Positions 44,128 through 52,557 of a stretch of DNA of 62,244 nucleotides are shown in pieces. A program made the position numbers and the translations under genes. Location of the stretch: assembly GCA_005793345.1 (NCBI GenBank), contig SXSU01000032.1:1-62244 (forward strand), given 5' to 3'. The stretch is from Bdellovibrionales bacterium. GTDB taxonomy: Bacteria > Bdellovibrionota > Bdellovibrionia > Bdellovibrionales > Bdellovibrionaceae. Every line of letters starts with the position of its first letter. Positions within the stretch are counted from its first letter, which is position 1. The notes under the pieces were generated by a model. That model was not told the DNA's origin, did no database searches, and saw nothing but the letters and a program-made list of their open reading frames with translations.

Positions 44128-44209
44128 CAATTATTCTCCTGTTTGTTTGGGGCGATTTTCAATCGCCCTGAATTATTAAAATCCAAACTAAAGTTTGTGC
44201 TTTCAATGT
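44128..44209 (+). repeat. Compound palindromic repeat lacking hp1
   Basis: Directly after the TAA of the preceding gene: a few bases of hp1 end (CAATTATT), CTCCTGTTTGTTT, hp2 (GGGGCGATT paired with AATCGCCC, about 44149-44168) and hp3 (AATTATTAAAATCC to AAAGTTTGTGCTTTC). hp2 has a C-G pair where most copies have T-A. Confidence 0.82.
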
Positions 44210-44336
44210 AAAAAAAATATACAAAATCGTTAACTTTTATTCTTATTATTTTAAAGCTCAAATAAAAATGTTAAAAATAAATAAATATTAAAAAATATGA
44301 CTTCAGGTTCTAAAGCGCTTCGCCGATCAAAAGGAC

Positions 44337-46178
44337 ATGAATTTAAAGATATCATTATTTTTTGGAGTGATTTTTTTAGCAGCATGCAGTTCCATGCAAA
44401 ACGCTGACAACCGTGATGGTGGTTACTTTCATGAGTCTGCCCTTAATGATCAAAATACTCCCCCAATATCAATGATACCTAAATTAGTTCCTTCTGGCGA
44501 AGAAGGTATTTCACAGTCAATTGACCCACTTTATATGAGAACTCAAGCTGATTATTATTTTACACTTGGTGAAAATTACAGTTTAGAAGGAGATTCCAAA
44601 AAAGCTATTGAAGCCTTTAAAAATGTAATAATTTATGACTCTCAATCTTCGACTGTATTTTTAAGACTTGCGACGGAATATTTACGAATTGGTATGGTTA
44701 CTGAAGCTATAGAAAATACTGAAGCCTCTATAAAAATAGATGATAAAAATGTAGATGCGCATTTATTACTTGGGGGGCTCTATTCTTCCTTAAATACATA
44801 TGATGCTGCTATTCGTGAATATGAAAAAGTATTAAATTTAGATCATGATAACTTTGAGGCACCAATGTACTTAGGTGCTGTTTATGCAGAAATGAAAGAT
44901 TATAAAAAAGCAATTGCGACATTTAATAAAATAGCACTTGATGAAAATGTACCTAATCAATACTTAGCATTATATTATTTGGGTCGTGTGTATTTAGAAA
45001 CAAAACAGTATCGCCAAGCGGAGACTGAATTTAAAAAATCTTATGCTAAAAAGCCAGAGTTTGTAGACTCAGTAGTCGCGCTGGGGTTAATTTACGAGAA
45101 TCAGAAGAAATGGAAAGAGGCTATCGCTTTATATAAACAGTTTCAAAAAGAAAATGGACCCCACTCTAAGCTTGCTGGCGCCCTGGCTCAATATTATATA
45201 AACGAACAAGACTATGATTCTGCATTAGTGCAACTGAAATTACTTGAAGAATCTGGAGAAGATTTCTTATCAGTAAAATTAAGAATTGCATTAATTTATA
45301 TTGAACAAAAAAAATATGACCTTGCCAAAGTAAAACTAAAAGAGACTTTAATGTTAGCGCCAGAATCAGATAAAGCACGGTTTTATTTAGCTGCCATTTA
45401 TGAAGAAGAAAAACTATATGATGAAGCTATAGAAGAGTTTGAAAAAATTCCTGAAGTGAGCTCATTCTTTGGTGAGAGCATCGTGCATACTGCTTATCTG
45501 TATAAAGAAACTAACAAATTTAAGAAAGCATTAGATATTTTAAAAGACGGTTTAAAAAAGAAAAAAGATTTTGTTCAAATCTATGCTATTTATGCTGCAC
45601 TTCTTGACGAACATGGATCGTATGAAGAAGCCTTTGCTGTTTTAGAAGAAGGAATGGCGCGATTTAAAGATAATATTCAATTGATGTTTTATTATGGCAG
45701 CGTCTGTGACCATCTTGGCAAAAAAGATGTTGTGGTTGCTACAATGAGAAAAATTTTGCAAGTGGATCCCAAACACGTTCAAGCTTTAAATTATTTAGCA
45801 TATACACTTGCAGACTCAGGAAGTGATTTGTCTGAGGCTGAAGCGCTTGCTAGGCGTGCTCAGGAAATACATCCAGAAGATGGCTTTATTCTAGATACAT
45901 TAGGTTGGGTTTTGTTTAAACAAGGTAAAGTAAAAGAATCTGTTGTATGGTTAGAGGCAGCGCAAAATAATCAACCCAAAGAGAGTGTAATTGCAGAGCA
46001 TTTGGGTGATGCTTATCTTAAAACACAAATGTTCCAAAAAGCTAAAACAATGTATGAAAAAGCAGCCGAGCTTGAAACAAATTCAGAGAAAAAATCAAAA
46101 ATAAAATTAAAAGTCACATCTATTGAAGATCAAAAAATTGAAATTCGCTTACCTGCCTCTCTTCATACTGAAAAGTAG
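44337..46178 (+). CDS. TPR-repeat lipoprotein upstream of a lolB-like gene
   Basis: 613 aa. Lipoprotein signal ending LAACSS. From about residue 60 to 590 there are roughly 14 tetratricopeptide repeats (for example YYFTLGENYSLEGDSKKAIEAFKNVI, DAHLLLGGLYSSLNTYDAAIREYEKVL, DGFILDTLGWVLFKQGKVKESVVWLE). A large TPR protein directly upstream of lolB is the arrangement known from Pseudomonas, which supports an outer-membrane biogenesis link. Ribosome site AAAGGA is close to the ATG. Confidence 0.78.
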   Translation: MNLKISLFFGVIFLAACSSMQNADNRDGGYFHESALNDQNTPPISMIPKLVPSGEEGISQSIDPLYMRTQADYYFTLGENYSLEGDSKKAIEAFKNVIIYDSQSSTVFLRLATEYLRIGMVTEAIENTEASIKIDDKNVDAHLLLGGLYSSLNTYDAAIREYEKVLNLDHDNFEAPMYLGAVYAEMKDYKKAIATFNKIALDENVPNQYLALYYLGRVYLETKQYRQAETEFKKSYAKKPEFVDSVVALGLIYENQKKWKEAIALYKQFQKENGPHSKLAGALAQYYINEQDYDSALVQLKLLEESGEDFLSVKLRIALIYIEQKKYDLAKVKLKETLMLAPESDKARFYLAAIYEEEKLYDEAIEEFEKIPEVSSFFGESIVHTAYLYKETNKFKKALDILKDGLKKKKDFVQIYAIYAALLDEHGSYEEAFAVLEEGMARFKDNIQLMFYYGSVCDHLGKKDVVVATMRKILQVDPKHVQALNYLAYTLADSGSDLSEAEALARRAQEIHPEDGFILDTLGWVLFKQGKVKESVVWLEAAQNNQPKESVIAEHLGDAYLKTQMFQKAKTMYEKAAELETNSEKKSKIKLKVTSIEDQKIEIRLPASLHTEK

Positions 46179-46265
46179 TTTTAAGAATAGTTTCACTTGT
46201 CTGAATACCTATTTAATTATATTGTAAGTGCTTTTATAATACGAATTAACAAAAGGCATTTAGAT

Positions 46266-46943
46266 ATGAAACACTACTTTTTAATTAAAAAAGAATTAAT
46301 TCAATTATCAATAAAGTTAATTTTATTTGTAACAAGTTTTAGTTTGTTTATGGGGTGTGAGTCTTTGCAAAAAAAGCAAAATACTGTTGTCCCTACTTCA
46401 GCATCAAAAAATGGTTCTACTTTATACACCCAATGGGAGTTAAAATCATTAGTTAAAAATACTGTTACTGGTGAGGCCAGCATCATTACTCTAGATCTTG
46501 TCGGTGCAAAAACTTTTCCAATTCGAGCTGAAATATCAACGAGTGTTGGGCTACACATGGCCTCTGTAGTAATTCAAGAAAATGAAATTCAATACATCTT
46601 ACCAAGAAGCAAAAGATATTTTTCTGGTCCTATTTCGCAAAAGTCTTTACAGCCAGTTTTAAATGTCAAATTAGATCCACGACTAATTCAAGCAGCACTA
46701 TTTGATTTATCGTATCCTGATTGGAAATGTTCAGCAGATAATGGATTAATAAGTAGTTGTGAAAGTGCAGTAAATGAAAAAATCTCGTGGGACCGCTCTG
46801 AAGGTAAGGCAAAATTAGTCAATATTAAGGGTGATGATTATGAAGTACAAATTCAATTTGTTAATGAATCTGTAAAAAATGATGTAAAAGAAAATACCTT
46901 TACGTTAAAAGTACCTGAGTCCTACAAAAAATTTAAGCTTTAA
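46266..46943 (+). CDS. LolB-like outer-membrane lipoprotein
   Basis: 225 aa from the ATG at 46266 (MKHYFLIKK), preceded by AAAAGG; the frame is open from 46197 but the lipoprotein signal starts here. Lipobox FMGC. The mature part (YTQWELKSLVKNTVTGEASIITLDLVGAKTFPIRAEISTSVGLHMASVVI...PLLIQ-like helix) fits the LolB/LolA half-barrel layout and the TPR neighbour supports it, but sequence identity is too low to be sure. LolB receives lipoproteins from LolA and inserts them in the outer membrane. Confidence 0.55.
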   Translation: MKHYFLIKKELIQLSIKLILFVTSFSLFMGCESLQKKQNTVVPTSASKNGSTLYTQWELKSLVKNTVTGEASIITLDLVGAKTFPIRAEISTSVGLHMASVVIQENEIQYILPRSKRYFSGPISQKSLQPVLNVKLDPRLIQAALFDLSYPDWKCSADNGLISSCESAVNEKISWDRSEGKAKLVNIKGDDYEVQIQFVNESVKNDVKENTFTLKVPESYKKFKL

Positions 46944-47791
46944 AATTCTTTGTAGATTTGCTCTATTAACAAATTCTGGAAATCTTTGTTAAAAATTAAT
47001 CTGTGTTTTAAGTTGGGTATTGAATGATGATTAAATTTAGGATTTATCTCGCTGATTTTTTTGTTTAATAAATTAAATTTTAGATCATTAGTGCCACTCC
47101 ATAGGTGGACTGTTTTTTGAAAACTTCCGATTAAGTTCCAGTAATCGTTTTGTTTACCTAGTGACCAATTATCAAAAGCTAGTCCAAGTAAATTTTTTTG
47201 ATAACTATTTTCGTGCCGAACAGGTTCAAAGTCATCTTTTAGAACATCTTGATTATTCCAATCTTTTAAAAGATGTTCCCAATCTGAAGGTGAATTACAA
47301 CTTATAAATTTGGTTTTCCAAATCGAATCAGATTGTAGTCGTTGCAATTTTTCGTCGTTATTTTGTAAGCCAATATTTGAAGATATAATATGAGCATGGT
47401 CCCATAAATCTGTATGATTAAAAACTATATCAAGAAGTAGGCGACCACCGAGTGAATAACCGCACAAAATAATTTTAAAGTTTTGTGCTCGATAAGTAAG
47501 TAATTTATTTTTAATTTTTTTAGTCCATTCATCAAAACTATTTATTGAAGTAAAATTTTCGCTTAAGTTTTCTGTGATAAAATTATTTATTTTACTATTA
47601 CTTAAATTTTCGTTACGACTTACAGTATTTCTATAATGTGTAACGTAACTTAGATTAGTAGTCTTGTTTTGAAATAAATTTACAAGTTCACATTTATAAA
47701 TTTTAGGATTTAAATTTTCTGTTAAAAAATTAAAATCATTTGGAACACCTAAAAAGCCGTGGACAGCAAATATTAAAACTTGTTTTTCCAT
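46940..47791 (-). CDS. menH: MenH-like alpha/beta hydrolase (SHCHC synthase candidate)
   Basis: 283 aa. Alpha/beta hydrolase with N-terminal VHGFLGVPNDF, nucleophile elbow CGYSLGGRLLLD (Ser), and a C-terminal Asp (WSGTNDLKF) and His (NLKHRLIF). MenH eliminates pyruvate from SEPHCHC in menaquinone synthesis. It overlaps menD by 19 bp in a menF-menD-menH operon, which makes the assignment likely. Its 3' end overlaps the convergent LolB-like gene by 4 bp. Confidence 0.85.
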   Translation of the reverse strand: MEKQVLIFAVHGFLGVPNDFNFLTENLNPKIYKCELVNLFQNKTTNLSYVTHYRNTVSRNENLSNSKINNFITENLSENFTSINSFDEWTKKIKNKLLTYRAQNFKIILCGYSLGGRLLLDIVFNHTDLWDHAHIISSNIGLQNNDEKLQRLQSDSIWKTKFISCNSPSDWEHLLKDWNNQDVLKDDFEPVRHENSYQKNLLGLAFDNWSLGKQNDYWNLIGSFQKTVHLWSGTNDLKFNLLNKKISEINPKFNHHSIPNLKHRLIFNKDFQNLLIEQIYKEF

Positions 47792-49509
47792 AGTAACTCT
47801 AATTCAGCGTGAACTAAATCTGTAGAATGTGTATATGGAATTAATTCTAAAACATATGATTTTGATTGCTCAGAATATTTATTTAGCGCAAGTGATGAAA
47901 TGGAGTTAAAAGTTTCGGAATTAAATTCATTAATAATTAAGTAATTTAGATTCCACATCTGAGACCAGTTTTTAAAGTCTAACTTATGCCGATTTAAAAA
48001 AATTTCTTTTTTAAACATTTTATCAAAAATCATTCCGCCATGATTATTCATGATACAAATATTAAAGTTAGTTGATGTTGGTGTTTGATTAATTATCCAT
48101 GGCGCAGTTAAATCATACAATGTTGTTAAGTCGCCAAAAAGTGCATAACTTTGTCCAAAACTTTTGGCCCATCCAAAATAGGTTGAGAGTTGGCCATCAA
48201 TACCGTTTGCTCCACGGTTTGCAATAATTTTTTGAAATGATTGACGGCTTGGAGCTTCAGTCTTGGTTGAAGGCGTAGTAGGTGAAGTTGTAGAAAATGA
48301 ATCCCATTCGCGAATAGGTAAACTATTCCCTAAATATAAAGGGTGTGTCTTCACCAATTTACTTAATCCATGAATTAATCCTTGTTCAGAATTTGGGTGT
48401 GCTATTATGATCTTATCTTGTAGTGAACGGAAATATTTATCCATTGAAAAAATTTCCGAAGACCAATCCCAATGACAATCAGAGATAGTATTGTTGGTGA
48501 TGGATTCTAAATTTTGAACAATTGCACTTTTGCGTGCAAGGCCTGTCCACTTTCGTTGTGAAAAAGATAGAACTGGAATATCCTTAAGAGTTATTTCTAA
48601 ATCACGCCATATTCTTGAAGTTGGAACCCCGCCGATTCTAATCAAACCATCAAATAATTTCTTATCAAAACATTTTTTTAAAAAAACTTCACTACATTGT
48701 AATTGGTTATCTGTCGCAAACTTTAAGCCCGAAGTGGCTTCGACAAAACATGGCCCAGGGTAAGATTTTAAAAAATTATAAACAATTTGTTGTTCATTAT
48801 CAAATAAACCACTCACCAATACTAATGGAGATTTTGTATTTTGGCAAAAATTAGAAATAGCTCCTAATTCATCTGATGACTCTTCAGAATGATTTAAATT
48901 TATTTTTTGTACAACTTGTTTGGGTTTATCTAAACTATTTTTAATCTGGATTTTTTCAATATTTAAATTAAAATTAGGATCGTCAATTAGTGGTTCTTCA
49001 AAGCAAATATTGAGGTGTAGCGGTTTGCTAAAATCAAATGTGTTGTCTGACTTAAAATGAGATATGAAATTTATTAAATCTCTTTCATTTGATAGATCAA
49101 ATGAGTTTGCGTAGCTAGAAAAAATACCAAGTTGTTCAATACTTTGGGGTGCGCCAGTACCTCTATAATTTGTAGGGCGATCAGCTGTAATTAAGATTAA
49201 TGGAATTGAAGAGTAATATGCTTCAATACACGCAGGAAGAAGTTCAGCGGCAGCAGTTCCAGAAGTTGTAATAATAGCAGTTGGCCTCGCTTTTTGCATT
49301 GAATTTCCCAATGCAAAAAAACAGGCGCTTCTTTCTTCAAAGTGATTATATATTTTAAAGGGATGTTGGTGAAGCGAATTTGAAGATTGAGATGGATCTA
49401 GTAAATATAAAAATGGACTATTTCTTGCTCCTGCACACAGAATTATATCTTCTACATATGAGTTGTTTAAATGCTCTAGAACTAGACTAGCAAGTCGAAG
49501 ATTACTCAT
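47773..49509 (-). CDS. menD: SEPHCHC synthase MenD
   Basis: 578 aa thiamine-diphosphate enzyme. N-terminal domain with CAGARNSPFLYLL, FEERSACFFALG, TSGTAAAELLPACIEAYYSSIPLILITADRP; C-terminal TPP domain with ANRGANGIDGQLSTYFGWA, LFGDLTTLYDL and NICIMNNHGGMIFDKM. It joins isochorismate and 2-oxoglutarate. It overlaps menF by 4 bp. Confidence 0.95.
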   Translation of the reverse strand: MSNLRLASLVLEHLNNSYVEDIILCAGARNSPFLYLLDPSQSSNSLHQHPFKIYNHFEERSACFFALGNSMQKARPTAIITTSGTAAAELLPACIEAYYSSIPLILITADRPTNYRGTGAPQSIEQLGIFSSYANSFDLSNERDLINFISHFKSDNTFDFSKPLHLNICFEEPLIDDPNFNLNIEKIQIKNSLDKPKQVVQKINLNHSEESSDELGAISNFCQNTKSPLVLVSGLFDNEQQIVYNFLKSYPGPCFVEATSGLKFATDNQLQCSEVFLKKCFDKKLFDGLIRIGGVPTSRIWRDLEITLKDIPVLSFSQRKWTGLARKSAIVQNLESITNNTISDCHWDWSSEIFSMDKYFRSLQDKIIIAHPNSEQGLIHGLSKLVKTHPLYLGNSLPIREWDSFSTTSPTTPSTKTEAPSRQSFQKIIANRGANGIDGQLSTYFGWAKSFGQSYALFGDLTTLYDLTAPWIINQTPTSTNFNICIMNNHGGMIFDKMFKKEIFLNRHKLDFKNWSQMWNLNYLIINEFNSETFNSISSLALNKYSEQSKSYVLELIPYTHSTDLVHAELELLWKNKF

Positions 49510-50795
49510 AAATTTAATTCAATTCCATTCTCATTGAACTTTGGGTTTGTATTTGAAGAAATATTTTGTTCAGTTGAATTATAAAAACCTAACATCTTTT
49601 TGACTGATTCACGCTTTAATTCTAATTCATCCCACTCAGCAATAAGCTGACTTTCCCAAACTATTCCGCAACCAGATGAAATATATGAACCAGTTTTATT
49701 CCACTCTAAGTTGCGAATGCAAACTAAAGATAAAAAATGATTTTCATCAATTTGAATTGTTAATGGCGTACCGTAATATTGCCTGTCTTTTTGAAAAGGC
49801 AATCGTGACAAATCTGTCCAATTTTGAAATGAAGAAAGCATTCCAAGTGCTGGAGTTGGGTGTAATAAATTAATTAAATTAAGGGGTTCAATATCTACAT
49901 GATCAATATTGATATCGGTTTTTAAATGGTATAAAGTGGGTAATTCAACAACATAAGGCCCCTTAGTTGATACGGCCCCAAAGCGGCTTAATTTATTTGT
50001 TATAAACTGAACCACACAATGATGTTCATGAAGATCTTTTTGACTTTTAAGTAAGTCATCTTTTTGAGTTGTTGGAGATTTTTTTAAAGTACCAGCTATG
50101 GCCACTGTTTTGAGATTTCCATTTTTCAATTCAAATAAAATTTCTGGAGTAGATCCAATCATTCCAAATTTAGGGTGATTAGTAGTGTTTAATCTTCCTT
50201 CGTGAAAAACGCCATACACCTTTTGATGCTGAGCACTATTTTCAATTGAGTTTAATAGCAGCTGAGCCCTTGTAAAATAAGAATTTGGTATCCATGTTGA
50301 GTATTCATAAATTGTTGGAACAGCTTTCTGAGTTCCATATTGTGCGAACCAGGATTTGATCTGTGTAAAACTTTTCTCAAACTCAATAAATCCAGGTTGT
50401 GTCCATGTAATTGATTGATTTGTATTTAATGTATTATCTTGTATATTGGGCAAAGTTTTTTGCGCATGATTAATAAAGCCCTTAAGTAAGTTAGTAAGAT
50501 CTGCTCGATTGATCGTTAAACCATGTGAATACTGACAAAATTGTAAATCATACTCGCGATAAAAGGGACTTAAAAAACATTTTGATGAACTAGAAATAGA
50601 GAGTTTTGCAGATTTAAATTCTTTTAAAAATGAAAAGTCTAATTGAGTGGGATTTGATAATAATAAAAAGGAATCAAACTCAGTTTGAACCACGCATCCA
50701 TCATCAAAGAAAAAATTAAAGTACCTGGATAATAAATCCTGAGTTTCTATTAGAGAATTTGGATCTGTATAAGTTGCTAAATTAATGTTCACCAT
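49506..50795 (-). CDS. menF: Isochorismate synthase MenF
   Basis: 429 aa. The C-terminal chorismate-binding domain has FGMIGSTPEILFELKNGNLKTVAIAGTLKKS, HEHHCVVQFI, VVELPTLYHLKTDI, LLHPTPALGMLS and SGCGIVWESQLIAEWDELELKRESVKKMLG. It converts chorismate to isochorismate, feeding MenD. First gene of the menF-menD-menH operon. A repeat remnant lies just upstream of the ATG. Confidence 0.93.
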   Translation of the reverse strand: MVNINLATYTDPNSLIETQDLLSRYFNFFFDDGCVVQTEFDSFLLLSNPTQLDFSFLKEFKSAKLSISSSSKCFLSPFYREYDLQFCQYSHGLTINRADLTNLLKGFINHAQKTLPNIQDNTLNTNQSITWTQPGFIEFEKSFTQIKSWFAQYGTQKAVPTIYEYSTWIPNSYFTRAQLLLNSIENSAQHQKVYGVFHEGRLNTTNHPKFGMIGSTPEILFELKNGNLKTVAIAGTLKKSPTTQKDDLLKSQKDLHEHHCVVQFITNKLSRFGAVSTKGPYVVELPTLYHLKTDINIDHVDIEPLNLINLLHPTPALGMLSSFQNWTDLSRLPFQKDRQYYGTPLTIQIDENHFLSLVCIRNLEWNKTGSYISSGCGIVWESQLIAEWDELELKRESVKKMLGFYNSTEQNISSNTNPKFNENGIELNL

Positions 50796-50802
50796 TTTAT
50801 TG

Positions 50803-50850
50803 ATTTTCTTGTTTGTTGGTAGCTATCTTTAACATCCCCATATTATGAAA
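50803..50850 (+). repeat. Compound palindromic repeat, remnant
   Basis: ATTTTCTTGTTTGTTGGTAG (spacer and start of hp2), then ACATCCCC and TATTATGAAA (start of hp3). hp1 and most of hp3 are lost. It occupies the menF leader, opposite the divergent aroF gene. Confidence 0.6.
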
Positions 50851-50923
50851 AAAATATACTTGTTGATTATAGAGGTACTGTATTATTAATGATATGACAA
50901 ATTTATTATTTGAGGTTTCTTGA

Positions 50924-51775
50924 ATGCAATTAGATATAACAAGCAATAATAGCCAACCGATTAATCAAACTATTAAAAAAGGTAAGCCTGTGCAATATGG
51001 CAAGAACATGATTGGAAATGGTGAGTTTATTGTCATTGCTGGTCCTTGCTCCATTGAAAATCAAAATCAATTTTTAAACACATCACAGTTTGTTAAAAAT
51101 CATGGTGCAGCTATTTTACGTGGTGGAATCTGGAAACTTCGAACTCATGCGGATTCGTTTCAAGGATTAGGTGTAGAATCATTCGAAATGATTAAAAAAA
51201 TTAAAACTGAACTTGGGTTGACTTTATGTTCTGAAGTAACTGATGTTCGACAAATTGAATGGGTTGAAGACGTAATTGACATGATTCAAGTGGGTTCTCG
51301 AAATATGCACAATTATGAACTTTTAAAAGAGTTGGGAAAAACAAAAAAACCAATTTTATTAAAACGTGGATTTGCTGCATTAGTAGATGAGTGGATAAAA
51401 GCTGCGGATTATATTATTCGTGGTGGTAATGAAAATGTAATTTTATGTGAGCGAGGGATCAGAACTTTTGAAACATCAACGCGCAATACTCTTGATTTGA
51501 ATGCTGTTGTTTATTTAAAAGAAAATACAAATTTTCCTGTTATAGTAGATCCTTCTCATGCTGTTGGAGTTCGACATTTGGTTTCACCTCTTGCTTTGGC
51601 ATCAGCAGCAGCAGGTGCAGATGGAATAATAGTTGAAGTTCATCCTAATCCTAAAGAAGCGCTTTCTGATGGAATGCAAGCTTTGACTTTTGATGATTTT
51701 GAAAAATTAATGTTGAATATAAATGGTATTTTAAAAGTAATGAATAGAGAGTTAACAGTATGCAAACCGAATTAG
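50924..51775 (+). CDS. aroF: 3-deoxy-7-phosphoheptulonate synthase (DAHP synthase, type I-beta)
   Basis: 283 aa. The TIM barrel of the small, unregulated I-beta class: VIAGPCSIENQNQF (GPCS 40-43), GADGIIVEVHPNPKEALSDG, VDPSHAVGVRHLVSPLALASAAAGADG. The substrate-binding motif usually read as KPRTS is KLRTH here (71-75, in GGIWKLRTHADSFQGLG). No ACT or chorismate-mutase domain is attached. It makes the first shikimate-pathway intermediate, ultimately feeding MenF. It overlaps the methyltransferase gene by 16 bp. Confidence 0.92.
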   Translation: MQLDITSNNSQPINQTIKKGKPVQYGKNMIGNGEFIVIAGPCSIENQNQFLNTSQFVKNHGAAILRGGIWKLRTHADSFQGLGVESFEMIKKIKTELGLTLCSEVTDVRQIEWVEDVIDMIQVGSRNMHNYELLKELGKTKKPILLKRGFAALVDEWIKAADYIIRGGNENVILCERGIRTFETSTRNTLDLNAVVYLKENTNFPVIVDPSHAVGVRHLVSPLALASAAAGADGIIVEVHPNPKEALSDGMQALTFDDFEKLMLNINGILKVMNRELTVCKPN

Positions 51776-52557
51776 ATAAAAATCTTATTAAGAATAGCAA
51801 CAACAACAGCAATAAAAATAATTTTAATCAAGCAAGTTCGTTTGCAAATCCAAATGCTGGTAAAAATCCTGAAACTATTCGATCAATGTTTTCTACTGTG
51901 GCAAAAAATTATGACAAAGCAAATTCTGTGCTATCTATAGGAATTCATCATTTATGGAGAGATGATTTAGTTGCTTGGGCTAAACCGCAAAAAGGACAAA
52001 ATGTACTTGATTGCGCAACAGGAACTGGTGATCTTGCAATTGCATTTAAAAAAGAAGTAGGTGTTGACGGAAAAGTGGTTGGAACTGATTTTTGTCCTGA
52101 AATGTTATCCTATGCTCCTGAAAAAGCTAAAAATCAAAATCTTGAAATTCAATTTCAGATTGCAGATGTATTAAAGCTCCCTTTTGCAGATAATAGTTTT
52201 GATATTTCAAGTATCTCTTTTGGAATTCGAAACGTTGCTGATCCAGCAAAGGGATTATCTGAAATGGCTCGTGTTGTGAAGTCTGGGGGTTGTGTTATGG
52301 TGTTAGAGTTTGGACAAATGCGAGTACCATTATTAAATTCACTTTACAACTTTTATAGTACCAAAGTCTTACCGAAAATTGGTGGGTTAATTACAGGCCA
52401 AAAACAGGCTTATGAATATTTGCAAACATCATCTTCGCAATTTCCATGTCGAGAAAACTTTTTGGAATTGATGAAACAAACAAATCAATTTTCTAAAGTA
52501 GAGTTTAAAGCTTTATCTTTTGGAATCGCCTATATTTATAAAGGAATTGTTAAGTAG
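51760..52557 (+). CDS. ubiE: Demethylmenaquinone methyltransferase (UbiE/MenG)
   Basis: 265 aa. The N-terminal 30 residues are Asn-rich and extra. Then the UbiE family: MFSTVAKNYDKANSVLSIGIHHLWRDDLV, SAM site VLDCATGTGDLAIAF, GTDFCPEMLSYA, FADNSFDISSISFGIRNVADPAKGLSEMARVVKSGG and LITGQKQAYEYLQTSSSQFP. It performs the last step of menaquinone synthesis; with the menFDH operon next door a menaquinone role is favoured. The 3' end overlaps the convergent protease gene by 45 bp. Confidence 0.93.
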   Translation: MQTELDKNLIKNSNNNSNKNNFNQASSFANPNAGKNPETIRSMFSTVAKNYDKANSVLSIGIHHLWRDDLVAWAKPQKGQNVLDCATGTGDLAIAFKKEVGVDGKVVGTDFCPEMLSYAPEKAKNQNLEIQFQIADVLKLPFADNSFDISSISFGIRNVADPAKGLSEMARVVKSGGCVMVLEFGQMRVPLLNSLYNFYSTKVLPKIGGLITGQKQAYEYLQTSSSQFPCRENFLELMKQTNQFSKVEFKALSFGIAYIYKGIVK

